DNA of 64,000 bases from Candidatus Gastranaerophilales bacterium (GTDB lineage: Bacteria > Cyanobacteriota > Vampirovibrionia > Gastranaerophilales > Gastranaerophilaceae), in NCBI GenBank assembly GCA_900552525.1, contig UNSK01000006.1, positions 11,308 to 75,307 of the forward strand, read 5' to 3'. The notes under the pieces are model-generated. The model was not told the DNA's origin. It worked only from the letters and a program-made list of their open reading frames with translations, and did no database searches. A program made the position numbers and the translations under genes. Positions 27,915 to 36,503 of the stretch are shown piece by piece (the first letter of the stretch is position 1; each line of letters starts with the position of its first letter).

Positions 27915-28739
27915 ATGGCGGATCTGGTAGAAAAACTAAAGGAAATAGGATTTAATACATATGAGGCAAAGGTTTATATTGCGCTTCTAAAAAAATATCC
28001 TGCGACAGGTTATGAGGTTTCTAAGCTCGCAAATATTCCTCAGTCAAGAACGTACGACACCTTAAAAGTTCTTGAAGAAAAAAAAGTTGTTGTATCTGCT
28101 AACACAAAGCCTGTAACATATACTCCGATAAGACCTAAACAGCTTACATCAAGCTATATGAAAAAAATTAACTCCACTATAAATTATCTTGATAAGCATC
28201 TGCCGGAGGTAAAAGATAATTATAACGAACCTATTATTACGGTTAACGGCAAACAAAACATTCAAGATAAAGTTATAGAAGTTATACAGAATGCAAAACG
28301 AGAAATTTATATGGAAATCTGGTCGCAGGATTTCAAGTTTTTTGAAAAAGAGCTTCTTAACGCTTACAACAGGAATGTAGAAATAAGAATTGTAGGATAT
28401 GACAATTTTAATTCACGTTTCGGGCTTGTTTTTGAACACGCATTCGGAAGAGATATTGAACTCTCACTCGGCGGAAGAATGATTATTATAGCGGCTGATG
28501 ACAGCGAAGGTATTGTAGGAAAGATTTCTTCACTAAAAAATGATATTTCAGACACTAATATAATTTGGACAAAAAACAAGGGAATTGTATTTATTATAAA
28601 AGAATTTATTGTTCATGATATGTATTTGATTGACGTGGAAGAAAACCTCGTCGAACAGATGAAATATATTTACGGCAAAGGCTTCAAACGTCTAAAAGAC
28701 AAAGTCCTCGGCTCAAATGCTACTTATATGATTCATTAA
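27915..28739 (+). CDS. TrmB-family transcriptional regulator
   Basis: A 274-residue protein. The N-terminal winged helix (FNTYEAKVYIALLKKYPATG, EVSKLANIPQSRTYDTLKVL, then VTYTPIRPKQL) is the TrmB/sugar-specific regulator type. After a linker helix (about 85-100), the C-terminal region from about 105 (VIEVIQNAKREIYMEIWSQD) resembles the PLD-like effector domain of this family. It is likely a local or sugar-responsive repressor or activator, and divergent from the glycine-zipper gene, which it might control. The last four bases, TTAA, serve as stop for this gene and for the convergent one. Confidence 0.88.
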   Translation: MADLVEKLKEIGFNTYEAKVYIALLKKYPATGYEVSKLANIPQSRTYDTLKVLEEKKVVVSANTKPVTYTPIRPKQLTSSYMKKINSTINYLDKHLPEVKDNYNEPIITVNGKQNIQDKVIEVIQNAKREIYMEIWSQDFKFFEKELLNAYNRNVEIRIVGYDNFNSRFGLVFEHAFGRDIELSLGGRMIIIAADDSEGIVGKISSLKNDISDTNIIWTKNKGIVFIIKEFIVHDMYLIDVEENLVEQMKYIYGKGFKRLKDKVLGSNATYMIH

Positions 28740-29545
28740 AACAACTTTGCCAGAATTCTTAAAAACTCACAGGGTAAACTTTTCATTTCTTCCAGTGGAT
28801 TTTTTACAGGTAATGAGTCTTGTGGAGATAGACAATTACAAATAATTTTAGTAAAAGTTTCTGCAAAAACTTCATGATACTGATTTTCCGGTGATAAAGA
28901 ATACAATCCCAGATTGTTTTTTATAATTTCATTTTCTTCTCTGCTGAATACTTTCTGCTGTAGAATATCCATTATTTTCAAGCCAAAATTCTGTTCTTTT
29001 GAGTATTTTTTGCGTGTATACGGGCATTGACCTTCATAACCATATTTTTTATATATGTAATCAACATAAACGCCATGCATTATTTCATGGATAAAAGGTG
29101 AAAGATAATGAGAAGAACTGCGCTCGTCATTTGAATAACTTTCATCTAATTTATTATTCAACTCCTCAATAGAGCATTTATCATCATAAAATATAGAGCC
29201 GGTTTCATAGGGTAATTCCTCTTTCAAGACTTTTCTTGATTCAGGAATACAAAACCCGTATCCTTGAAATGGAAAAATCAAACTTTGTCTATTATAAATT
29301 CTTATATTTGGGGCTTTTAAATCAAAAATTTTTAGACGGGTTTTTGTCTTTAAAACATCAAATATTTCAGAAATTTTTTGTAAACAAAAAGCTGCGGTCT
29401 TATTCATTTGAAAATCTGCACTGACACTCTTGTTCTGTAGTAAAGTTTCAACATATTTGACATTTATCTGATTACAGCTTCTGGTAAGAGCCCGATTTAA
29501 GCCGGAAGAAAAAGTTATATGATTGCCATCAATAGTTAAATTCAT
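28736..29545 (-). CDS. Putative zinc metallopeptidase (HExxH) of unknown family
   Basis: A 269-residue protein. HEIMH at 153-157 provides two histidine ligands and the catalytic glutamate. A later QYHEVFAETF (222-231) offers Glu225 or Glu229 as third ligand, as in gluzincins. The N-terminus has no signal peptide; it contains ITFSSG at 10-15, loosely like the leaders of its neighbours. Cysteines are scattered (six or more). I do not recognise the family. It sits at the head of a cluster of minus-strand accessory genes and shares TTAA stop bases with the TrmB-type gene. An effector-like peptidase is a reasonable inference. Confidence 0.7.
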   Translation of the reverse strand: MNLTIDGNHITFSSGLNRALTRSCNQINVKYVETLLQNKSVSADFQMNKTAAFCLQKISEIFDVLKTKTRLKIFDLKAPNIRIYNRQSLIFPFQGYGFCIPESRKVLKEELPYETGSIFYDDKCSIEELNNKLDESYSNDERSSSHYLSPFIHEIMHGVYVDYIYKKYGYEGQCPYTRKKYSKEQNFGLKIMDILQQKVFSREENEIIKNNLGLYSLSPENQYHEVFAETFTKIICNCLSPQDSLPVKNPLEEMKSLPCEFLRILAKLF

Positions 29546-29563
29546 AATTCAAATATGGGAGTA

Positions 29564-29773
29564 TCACTTCTTAAAAAAAAGCCTTATCATATCTATCGCA
29601 AACCATCCCAATGCACCACTTAATACATATCCTATATATTTTCCATTTTGTAATCGGCGATATTCATCTTTTGATATAGTAACATATTGCTTCTCATTAT
29701 CATAAACAACTCCTTTATAAGAATTATGATAATTACTATTATAATTTTTGTAGATAATTGGTAAAATTTTCAT
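29564..29773 (-). CDS. 69-residue membrane protein with YKG leader (twin 2)
   Basis: The ATG at 29773 has GGAGATAGTTAT upstream. A leader MKILPIIYKNYNSNYHNSYK ends in YKG at 19-21. Then comes a polar stretch (YVTISKDEYRRLQNGK) and a C-terminal hydrophobic helix (YVLSGALGWFAIDMIRLFF) with a KK end. The upstream gene (29778-29987) encodes another 69-residue protein with the same plan, so this is a tandem duplication. No known family. Likely a single-pass inner-membrane protein. Confidence 0.6.
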   Translation of the reverse strand: MKILPIIYKNYNSNYHNSYKGVVYDNEKQYVTISKDEYRRLQNGKYIGYVLSGALGWFAIDMIRLFFKK

Positions 29774-29777
29774 ATAA

Positions 29778-29987
29778 CTATCTCCGACTAAAAATAGAAT
29801 AAATGAGCCCCCCAAAAAGAATAGAAGCCATTATCCAATTTTCTATGATCCCTCTTTTATATTTTCTATATTCTTTCTGTGAAATTATTATAGTATCATT
29901 CTCACTAGAGATACTATCACCCCTAAACACAGCTTGTCTACTAAATGGGTTTCTATGAATAATATTATAGCAGGCTTGAATTTTCAT
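29778..29987 (-). CDS. 69-residue membrane protein with FRG leader (twin 1)
   Basis: Plan identical to the downstream twin: leader MKIQACYNIIHRNPFSRQAV then FRG, a polar IIISQKEYRKYKRG segment aligned to VTISKDEYRRLQNG of the twin, and a hydrophobic helix (WIMASILFGGLIYSIF) with a basic end. Four bases separate it from the twin. The two share length and layout more than identity, so the duplication is old. Function unknown. Confidence 0.6.
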   Translation of the reverse strand: MKIQACYNIIHRNPFSRQAVFRGDSISSENDTIIISQKEYRKYKRGIIENWIMASILFGGLIYSIFSRR

Positions 29988-30017
29988 AATATATTATTTA
30001 TCCTATTACCGATACTA

Positions 30018-30911
30018 TCAAATATCACGTATATTTTCATTATAATCATCCATAAATTCTTGTAAAACATCTTTTGTATAATCATCGTTACTATGGCTTG
30101 ATTCCACATCCCTCAGTGTTGATAATATAATATTTTTACATTGGTTTATTGTACCTCTTCTACTTCTGATATAACTTGCAAAATCATATGTGTCTTGATA
30201 TGCAAGAAATTTTAAATTATTATAAGATGCTTCAAACTTCTTTGTCATTTCTTTTGGATTATATTTACCAGCTTCTTTAAGTGAGTCAATTAACCAACAA
30301 TATACAAAATATGGTCTTCGTTCATCATTTGCAATTAAAGAACCTGAATCATAAGGAGGGGCTGAACCTCTTATTCGATTATAATTTCTTGAAAAAAAAC
30401 ATATATCAAGAATTTCTTCTTTAAATGATTTATATATACTATTATCTAAACCACTCATTTGTTCTGCCAATAAAACCGATACTTCATGTCCGTTATCAAA
30501 AAGACTCTTTATAAAATCTTTTTTCGTTTGAATATTAACTCTGCTATTATCATTTATATATGAAAGATTATCTAGAGCTCTTATTCGCAATTCCGAAATA
30601 TGAGGCAAACGGTCATTTAACCAGTACAACCACCCTTTGTTTTCACTATATAATGCATCGGGAGTCTTGGTTAAAGCATTAACAACATTAGGAAAGTTTT
30701 CTGAATAAGGAGAGTCTACCCCGTATTCTAAAGCTCGTATAAATTCACTTGTTTTTCTAGAATGCAATGCTTGATATCCATTCCTAGCAACCTGCATAAT
30801 TAAAAAAGTTGATGCATCAAAACCTTTAAAATTAATAGATGAAGTAGAATTAAAATTATTTTTTTGACAAGAGTACTTGTTTGAATAAATTCTAACTGGT
30901 AAAACTTGCAT
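30018..30911 (-). CDS. Unrecognised 297-residue protein with FKG leader
   Basis: The ATG at 30911 is preferred over 30917 because AAGGA is seven bases upstream. Leader: MQVLPVRIYSNKYS, then an Asn/Ser-rich stretch ending INFKG. The body is helical and polar with many Arg, Asp, Asn and Tyr residues and no hydrophobic segment. I recognise no domain and no catalytic motif. It lies at the start of the accessory cluster, divergent from the 31093 gene. It may be a helical-repeat-like partner or effector; no function can be assigned. Confidence 0.65.
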   Translation of the reverse strand: MQVLPVRIYSNKYSCQKNNFNSTSSINFKGFDASTFLIMQVARNGYQALHSRKTSEFIRALEYGVDSPYSENFPNVVNALTKTPDALYSENKGWLYWLNDRLPHISELRIRALDNLSYINDNSRVNIQTKKDFIKSLFDNGHEVSVLLAEQMSGLDNSIYKSFKEEILDICFFSRNYNRIRGSAPPYDSGSLIANDERRPYFVYCWLIDSLKEAGKYNPKEMTKKFEASYNNLKFLAYQDTYDFASYIRSRRGTINQCKNIILSTLRDVESSHSNDDYTKDVLQEFMDDYNENIRDI

Positions 30912-31038
30912 ACACATATCCTTTATAAAATTGATTGGGTTTACAAGCTAATGATATTTAGGATAAAGACAATATACAAGTATAAACTAAAAAAATTTTA
31001 CAAAATTTAACAAATAACATGCACAAAAGAAAAACATA

Positions 31039-31068
31039 TTGACTTTTTATATAATTTTATTTTATACT
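31039..31068 (+). promoter_or_regulatory. Sigma70-type promoter of the 31093 gene
   Basis: TTGACT at 31039-31044 and TATACT at 31063-31068 with 18-base spacing, followed by AAAGGAG at 31081-31087 as ribosome binding site. Confidence 0.6.
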
Positions 31069-31092
31069 TGCCAATAAATGAAAGGAGTTAGT

Positions 31093-31419
31093 ATGGTTTC
31101 TATTAGTAAGATTAATCCGATATTAAATGTACAGAATACAAACAAAGCAAGAAATATTGCAAGAAAAACATTGCCTGCTGCAAGTGCACTTGGAATCTTG
31201 GCCGGTTCATCTATGGGACCAATCATACCGCCCGATAATGTAGCTTCGCACATTCCTGGTACAAGTGTTGATGATTCGCTAGGCGAAGTTTTCGGCCATA
31301 CTGGAGAACAACTTATTGACCTTGGTACAAGTGCAGCTGACGCAATAGGACAAGGAATAAGCAACGCAGCAGATGGTATTGCTGGATTGGTAGATCATAT
31401 ACTAGACTCGCTTGGCTAA
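31093..31419 (+). CDS. Small unrecognised protein, possibly membrane-active
   Basis: A 108-residue product starting MVSISKINPILN. AAAGGAG lies five bases upstream of the ATG at 31093, so the ATG at 31078 is part of the leader. A basic N-terminus (NTNKARNIARKTL) leads into a hydrophobic Ala/Gly stretch (PAASALGILAGSSMGPIIPP) and an acidic, Gly/Ala-rich C-terminal half (LIDLGTSAADAIGQGIS... LVDHILDSLG). A helical bacteriocin-like look is possible but unproven. It has its own promoter and is convergent with the 31436 gene, 16 bases apart. Confidence 0.6.
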   Translation: MVSISKINPILNVQNTNKARNIARKTLPAASALGILAGSSMGPIIPPDNVASHIPGTSVDDSLGEVFGHTGEQLIDLGTSAADAIGQGISNAADGIAGLVDHILDSLG

Positions 31420-31435
31420 AGATAGACTCTATCCA

Positions 31436-32071
31436 TTATTCTTCTGCCGGTGTATATGTGTAATTAGGTTCTTCAACATCCTCTTCTGTCTTGAATACAA
31501 GATAGAAGTCATCACCAACCTTTATATCAAGCTGTTCTCCCTCGCCGATATATGAAAGTGGAGATTCTTCATATGCATTAGTTACACCTGATTTAAAGCG
31601 GTTATCTTTCTCATTCTTGACAAAACCTTCACCGAAATGATACGCAATTGAAATGCCCTTAATAAAATAGTTACCAACCATTAAGGCAGCATTTTTCATA
31701 ACCTTAAAAGGTGGTATTTTCTTTAATTCTTCTTTTGAAAGTACAAATTTTGAGTATTTACCATACATTTCTTCTTCAATAGAAACTTTTTCTGCTCCAT
31801 CAGTGTACGATACAGGTTTCACAAAAAATGTTGCATTTCTTTTACCTCTCTTAGGGTCAACTATTCTCAGCACCTGACAGTTGAGCACTGCGTTAGTTCC
31901 AATTTGATATCTGCCTAGCTCAGAAGGTTCAAGAACACGCACACTAATATTTTTTGAAGGTTTATCTGTCTTAAACTCATCCATTGCAACAACGTGAAGC
32001 TGGGATGCCGCATATGCAGCAGAAACTTGTAATAAAATACAAGAAAGTAATAAAATTAACTTTTTCATCAT
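31436..32071 (-). CDS. Periplasmic protein of unknown function
   Basis: A 211-residue product with signal peptide (MKKLILLLSCILLQVSAAYA), so it is exported. The mature part is beta-rich (KNISVRVLEPSELGRYQIGT, VLNCQVLRIVDPKRGKRNAT, DIKVGDDFYLVFKTEEDVEE). No known family is recognised; the last residues are acidic and Pro/Tyr-rich. It is the last gene of a minus-strand operon with the Maf-type glycosyltransferase seven bases upstream. A role in the same envelope or motility pathway is plausible. Confidence 0.75.
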   Translation of the reverse strand: MMKKLILLLSCILLQVSAAYAASQLHVVAMDEFKTDKPSKNISVRVLEPSELGRYQIGTNAVLNCQVLRIVDPKRGKRNATFFVKPVSYTDGAEKVSIEEEMYGKYSKFVLSKEELKKIPPFKVMKNAALMVGNYFIKGISIAYHFGEGFVKNEKDNRFKSGVTNAYEESPLSYIGEGEQLDIKVGDDFYLVFKTEEDVEEPNYTYTPAEE

Positions 32072-32078
32072 ACACCGC

Positions 32079-33755
32079 CTAAATTAATCTATTTTTTTGG
32101 AGATTTTCCACTATTACTTTTATTGCAGCTTTAGCTTTTTCTATGAATTCATCAGCATAGCCTGATTCAAAGTTTGATTGCAGAACCTTTAGAATATCAG
32201 CCTGCATATATTGATACATCAACGGACTTTTCACAATGGTTGATACGAGCGCTGGTGAAAAAACTCCTTTTGAGAGGACAGAAATAACATTGTTTATAAG
32301 CATCAGCTCTTCTTTTGCCCATTCCTCTATTTCCAGCTTAAAAGGTTTTGCCTCTCCAAGAATAAACGGAGTTCCTGTTGATGAGAAAAACAACGGAAGT
32401 TCATCAAAACTTACATTTTTCATTCCTTCAATTGCAGCACCGAAAGATGTGGTGTTATAGATTTCTTTACATTCCAAATCCTTAATCAGTGTTTCAAAAT
32501 GCTGAATAAATGCAGCATAATCCTCTCTTGTATAAACTAAATCACCTGTAACTGATTTAACTTTTACAATTTTCTTTTGAGTTTTTCCAACAATCATCTG
32601 AGTATCAGAAACCTTATTCATAACCTCACCGGTAGAATAAATAACTTCATTCTGAAAAGCCATATCAAGTCCGGTAAAAATAATTTTACTGAAACCTAGT
32701 TTTACTGCAGCTACTAGTGCTAATGCGGTTGCAGTCCCTCCGCTCTCATAACATTCTAGTTTATTATAATCTGCAAGTTTTTTGACAACCATATCATTTT
32801 TAGAAAATGACATAAACATTCTCTTAAAGTTTTTACTAAACAAAACACTGTCAGATTTAATATCCATTATACAGTTAGTCTTTGCACAGAATTCCTCAAG
32901 TCCAGTCAATGTAGAATTGATACTTGAAGCATCCAAACAAACCGTAAAATCAGGCACAATTCCATTTGCACTAAGAACACGCAAGACTTTATTAACAGCA
33001 AATATAACAAATTTGTCCCTGTTAGCTTTAATTTTCTCCAAATTTTCATTTAAAGAAGGGCCGGCAGCAATTATAAGCGCAGTCTGGCCGCTGAATTTAT
33101 TTTTTAAATCCGAAAGCTTGAAAACAGAAGAATTATTATTTATTAAATTAATATTTCTCAATGTATTCAATAGCCATTTTTTGGAGTATTTAGTAATTGT
33201 ATTAACATCAACGATTTTACTTCTGCAGGTTTCATAAACTTTTTGTGTTAAAGCCATAAGTTCTGGACTTTTTACAATTGCATAGTTTTTCAGATAAACA
33301 ACTTCAACTTTATCTTTAGTTATATAGATTTCAGAAAGCTTTTTCATTAACTCATCAAGATTATCGGTAATAAAAACTCTTCCGCTTGCAAGGTGTTCCG
33401 AAATATCAACATTATTCAAAACAAAGTGCAAAACATTGATATCCGGTTCATAAACAATAATTTTGGATGGATATGTATTATAGACTTCATCAAGCATATA
33501 ACACAATCCGATACCAAAAGTAATGATAATATCATTATTCCCCATTGGATTTTTTATTGTTGCTCTAAGAGTTTCTTTAATTGCCTCGCGAGGATTATTT
33601 ATATCATCAAAGGGAACATCATCTTTCATCAGCAAATAATCATTTGAAGGAGTCATACAATATGACATATTTTTACTTGATTCTTCCAGTGTTATACGCT
33701 CTAACCTTGACTTTAATGCAAGATTGTTTAAAAACTCTAAATTCCTGCTAAACAT
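32079..33755 (-). CDS. DUF115 / Maf-type motility-associated glycosyltransferase
   Basis: A 558-residue protein. The DUF115 core is visible: ALIIAAGPSLNENLEKIKAN, FVIFAVNKVLRVLSANGIVPDF, CLDASS, and IIFTGLDMAFQNEVIYSTG, with an N-terminal domain around DIIITFGIGLCYMLDEVY. Maf proteins in this family attach nonulosonic acids to flagellin; others resemble the 6-hydroxymethylpterin kinase MptE. With a flagellin and rod genes 23-28 kb away, flagellin glycosylation is the better reading. It lies 59 bases after the 33815 gene. Confidence 0.85.
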   Translation of the reverse strand: MFSRNLEFLNNLALKSRLERITLEESSKNMSYCMTPSNDYLLMKDDVPFDDINNPREAIKETLRATIKNPMGNNDIIITFGIGLCYMLDEVYNTYPSKIIVYEPDINVLHFVLNNVDISEHLASGRVFITDNLDELMKKLSEIYITKDKVEVVYLKNYAIVKSPELMALTQKVYETCRSKIVDVNTITKYSKKWLLNTLRNINLINNNSSVFKLSDLKNKFSGQTALIIAAGPSLNENLEKIKANRDKFVIFAVNKVLRVLSANGIVPDFTVCLDASSINSTLTGLEEFCAKTNCIMDIKSDSVLFSKNFKRMFMSFSKNDMVVKKLADYNKLECYESGGTATALALVAAVKLGFSKIIFTGLDMAFQNEVIYSTGEVMNKVSDTQMIVGKTQKKIVKVKSVTGDLVYTREDYAAFIQHFETLIKDLECKEIYNTTSFGAAIEGMKNVSFDELPLFFSSTGTPFILGEAKPFKLEIEEWAKEELMLINNVISVLSKGVFSPALVSTIVKSPLMYQYMQADILKVLQSNFESGYADEFIEKAKAAIKVIVENLQKNRLI

Positions 33756-33814
33756 ACAAATTCCTTTTTGATAATTTACCCCTAAAATACCACAAATCTT
33801 AAGAAATGTAAAGA

Positions 33815-34708
33815 TTAAGACCTGTCATTTGCGCTCCTTGCGTCTACATTAGACTCAAATTGTCTAAAAATATCATTACCTACAAGCTGTTCAAGACGTG
33901 AACGTTTTTCAAAGAAGCTTCCTCGAGCTTTTACCTGTTCATCCAGAGCTTCTCTGTAGAAAGTATCTGTTATCAAAATAACTTCTTTTGATAAATTCTG
34001 AGAATTTTGATAGTTTTTATACCTTTCCTGAACCATATTTGTTGTCATATCATACAACTGTCTAGCTGTCATGTAGTCGTAATACATATCAACAACTTTT
34101 TGCTGAAGCTCGTCTACTTTTCTTACCAGAATTATCATATCAGCATCAGTTACCTGAGTATACTTATAGTTTAGAGCCTTTGTATCCTGCGACATAATAC
34201 CCAAAGTATTTCCGCCAATTAAAGCTGCACTTGCGAGTACAGGGTTTCCCATACCTGCCCCCAAAAAGGTCGACATACCTGCTATTGTAGTCAAAACCTT
34301 CTTTACAGCACCGGCATCGGGCTTGTCTTTATCAGGATTTGAAAGTTTATATATTGCAAATTTAATTGTATCGCTTTTTGTTGCCGCACCCTGCCAGAGA
34401 AGCGACAAATCTTCCATCATGTCGTTGTAATCTACTTCTACTGATTTAGAAACTTCCAACGCCATTTTCTTAATGCTTAAATCTGCATAAGTAAGTCCTT
34501 CGCTATAGTATTTTTCTTCCTTGACAATCTGAGCTTTTACTTCTTCCTTGCTGTTAACGTCTATTTTATTTTCAGGAGTGTCAGTAGTTCCAAGCCTGTA
34601 AAAAATATCCTTTGGAGTAGTTACATCGTCGAGTTTTACCTCCGCTGAAACAGGAAGCATAAGCAGTGCCGCCAGCATAAGAGATACAACAAATTTATTT
34701 TTTGCCAT
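33815..34708 (-). CDS. Exported helical protein, paralogue of upstream gene
   Basis: 297 residues from MAKNKFVVSLMLA; GGAGGTGCGA directly precedes the ATG, and the longer frame runs through the previous gene. Signal peptide ends PVSA at about 21. The mature part contains LSLLWQGAATKSDTIKFAIYKL, a Gly/Ala-rich hydrophobic stretch (VLTTIAGMSTFLGAGMGNPV), and a long coiled coil (DADMIILVRKVDELQQKVVD to EKRSRLEQLVG). The upstream product has the same elements in the same order. No known family; the C-terminal coiled coil recalls outer-membrane or periplasmic tunnel proteins, but this is weak. Confidence 0.75.
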   Translation of the reverse strand: MAKNKFVVSLMLAALLMLPVSAEVKLDDVTTPKDIFYRLGTTDTPENKIDVNSKEEVKAQIVKEEKYYSEGLTYADLSIKKMALEVSKSVEVDYNDMMEDLSLLWQGAATKSDTIKFAIYKLSNPDKDKPDAGAVKKVLTTIAGMSTFLGAGMGNPVLASAALIGGNTLGIMSQDTKALNYKYTQVTDADMIILVRKVDELQQKVVDMYYDYMTARQLYDMTTNMVQERYKNYQNSQNLSKEVILITDTFYREALDEQVKARGSFFEKRSRLEQLVGNDIFRQFESNVDARSANDRS

Positions 34709-35558
34709 TCGCACCTCCGTTCTTTTTAGCAGCATCATTATCTTTATAAAGTACAGAATTAAAGTCATATTGATATAATTCCAGAGCATCAACAACTTTT
34801 TTTCCGGCAAGCCTTTGAAGTTGTATATGATATTTCTTAGCAGACTGCTCCAACTGGAACTCCTGTATTCTCATTGCGTCGTAGAGTGAAGATGAAATAG
34901 CAATTTCAAGAACATCTTGTCCGGTGAGAGCCTTAGAATAATTCCTGCTGTACAAAATCATTTTCGAACGTGTATCCTTAAGCTGGCTCAAGGTATTTTT
35001 GTAGTTATAGTATGAACTTATTAAAGAATCCTGCAAATCTTCAACCATACTTGCTAACTCTATTAACTCTGTGTCAGTTAACGGAGTTTCCTGAGGCATA
35101 GTTTTTTTGTTAAGCAGCCCCTGTGCAAGTCTTCCAGCTGAAAATGCAGAGGTTTGAATTCCATAATTCGCCCCCATAAGACTCGGCACAAAAGACGCAC
35201 CTGCTACTATTGCAGAAAGTGTTTTAGCCATTAATGATGAATGTATTCTTCGCTGCGATTCAGGGGTTGCAAGCTTTTTAAGCGCAAATTCAATTACCTG
35301 ATTATTTTCAACAGTTCCCTGCCAGAGTTTTTCAAGGTCTTTTATATCGTGCTCTTTCTGAATTTCAATTAAATGCGCAAGCGTTTCGGAATCATTTACA
35401 AGAAGCGAACCTTTTAACTCTTTGGAAGACGATTCAATTGTTATTTGCGGCTTTTCAACACTTGTTTTATCCAGAGTAACAACGCCGTTATCTGCTGCAA
35501 ACGCCAGGTGCGGCAATAAAAATGCTGCTATTAAACTCACTCCCAAAAACTTCTTCAT
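34695..35558 (-). CDS. Exported helical protein, paralogue of downstream gene
   Basis: 287 residues from MKKFLGVSLIAAFLLPHLAFA (signal peptide), with GGAG upstream. It shares with the 33815 product LEKLWQGTVENNQVIEFALKK (against LSLLWQGAATKSDTIKFAIYK), a Gly/Ala-rich hydrophobic segment (LSAIVAGASFVPSLMGANYG), then a coiled coil (DTELIELASMVEDLQDSLIS) ending in Lys/Gly. The two overlap by 14 bases and form an operon with the Maf-type gene. Tandem duplication; function unknown, probably periplasmic. Confidence 0.75.
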   Translation of the reverse strand: MKKFLGVSLIAAFLLPHLAFAADNGVVTLDKTSVEKPQITIESSSKELKGSLLVNDSETLAHLIEIQKEHDIKDLEKLWQGTVENNQVIEFALKKLATPESQRRIHSSLMAKTLSAIVAGASFVPSLMGANYGIQTSAFSAGRLAQGLLNKKTMPQETPLTDTELIELASMVEDLQDSLISSYYNYKNTLSQLKDTRSKMILYSRNYSKALTGQDVLEIAISSSLYDAMRIQEFQLEQSAKKYHIQLQRLAGKKVVDALELYQYDFNSVLYKDNDAAKKNGGANGKK

Positions 35559-35613
35559 AATACATTTATACTCCAAAAGGAGGAGGAAAATCAACTTGTC
35601 GGATAAATAGATG

Positions 35614-35859
35614 CTAAAACTTAAAAAAGCTATATAAAGGAATATCAAGAATTTGTGAAATTTGTATAAGTTTTTTTAGACTTATATAACGCTCAACTCT
35701 TTCAACATGCCCAATGAATTTAGGATTAGCATCTAATAGTTCAGAAAGTTTTTCTTGTGAAAAGTTTTTCGCAAGACGGTACTTTTTGATATTTTGTCCC
35801 AATTTTATATATATTTCTTTTTCTAAATCCATATCAATATAATATCTTATGTCATTCAT
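35614..35859 (-). CDS. Xre-family helix-turn-helix protein
   Basis: An 81-residue protein. The helix-turn-helix runs IKKYRLAKNFSQEKLSELLD, ANPKFIGHVERVERYISLKK, LIQISQILDIPLYSFFKF, the standard Xre layout with no extra domain. The VERVERYISL segment lacks a classic turn glycine but keeps the pattern. It is 55 bases upstream of the exported helical pair and could regulate it. First of four small HTH genes in this 1.1 kb. Confidence 0.8.
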   Translation of the reverse strand: MNDIRYYIDMDLEKEIYIKLGQNIKKYRLAKNFSQEKLSELLDANPKFIGHVERVERYISLKKLIQISQILDIPLYSFFKF

Positions 35860-35939
35860 CCATAAATTTATAATCTACCAGAGCTCTTTCAACTTTTTAA
35901 ACAGCTTTTCTAAAGTATAATACCTTTTCATCAGTATAA

Positions 35940-36179
35940 TCATATTTTATCATTAAAAAGCTCTGACATTGATATACTAAAAGCTTTTGCTAATCTCTTT
36001 GCAGTTGATATCGTAGTATCTGTTACCCCGCGTTCTATGGCACTCAAATAACTCGGAGAGATGTTTACTCTAAAAGCAAGCTCATCTTGGGTAAAATTAG
36101 CTCTTTTTCTCAAAAATGCAATTTTCTCACCGAATTTTCTAACCAAAACCTTATCGTATTTATATATTTTTTTGCCCAT
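35940..36179 (-). CDS. Xre-family helix-turn-helix protein
   Basis: A 79-residue protein from MGKKIYKYD (ATG at 36179). A clear Xre domain: KIAFLRKRANFTQDELAFRV, NISPSYLSAIERGVTDTTIS, TAKRLAKAFSISMSELF. It starts nine bases after the stop of the 36189 gene, so the two are probably co-transcribed. DNA-binding repressor or antirepressor; the target is unknown. Confidence 0.85.
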   Translation of the reverse strand: MGKKIYKYDKVLVRKFGEKIAFLRKRANFTQDELAFRVNISPSYLSAIERGVTDTTISTAKRLAKAFSISMSELFNDKI

Positions 36180-36188
36180 CAATACAGA

Positions 36189-36395
36189 CTACTCTTCTTG
36201 AACATATTTAAAGATATCGTTTGTATCACACTCTAATGCATAACAAAGTTTATCCAAAGTACTGATTTCAACTCTTTTAGTGATTCCTTTATATAATTTG
36301 CTGACAGTATGATTATCAAGACCAGTAATCTTTACAATGTCTCTGCTATCTAACTTCTTCTCACCCATTATTTTGGCTAATCGATTTTCAATCAT
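36189..36395 (-). CDS. Small Cro/Xre-type regulator
   Basis: A 68-residue protein starting MIENRLAKIMGEKKLDSRDI, with helix-turn-helix KITGLDNHTVSKLYKG and ending LCYALECDTNDIFKYV. A near-twin lies at 36504-36707 (about 60 percent identical by eye). TATTAT seven bases before the ATG may be a -10 box giving a leaderless transcript. Single-domain DNA-binding protein. Confidence 0.85.
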   Translation of the reverse strand: MIENRLAKIMGEKKLDSRDIVKITGLDNHTVSKLYKGITKRVEISTLDKLCYALECDTNDIFKYVQEE

Positions 36396-36503
36396 AATGC
36401 ATATAATACACTATTATGAATAACAAATCCCTTTGCGTAGACTAAACTACCAATTCGTATCTTTACATACCAGTTTTTTTTAATATATCTTTATATTAAG
36501 GAA

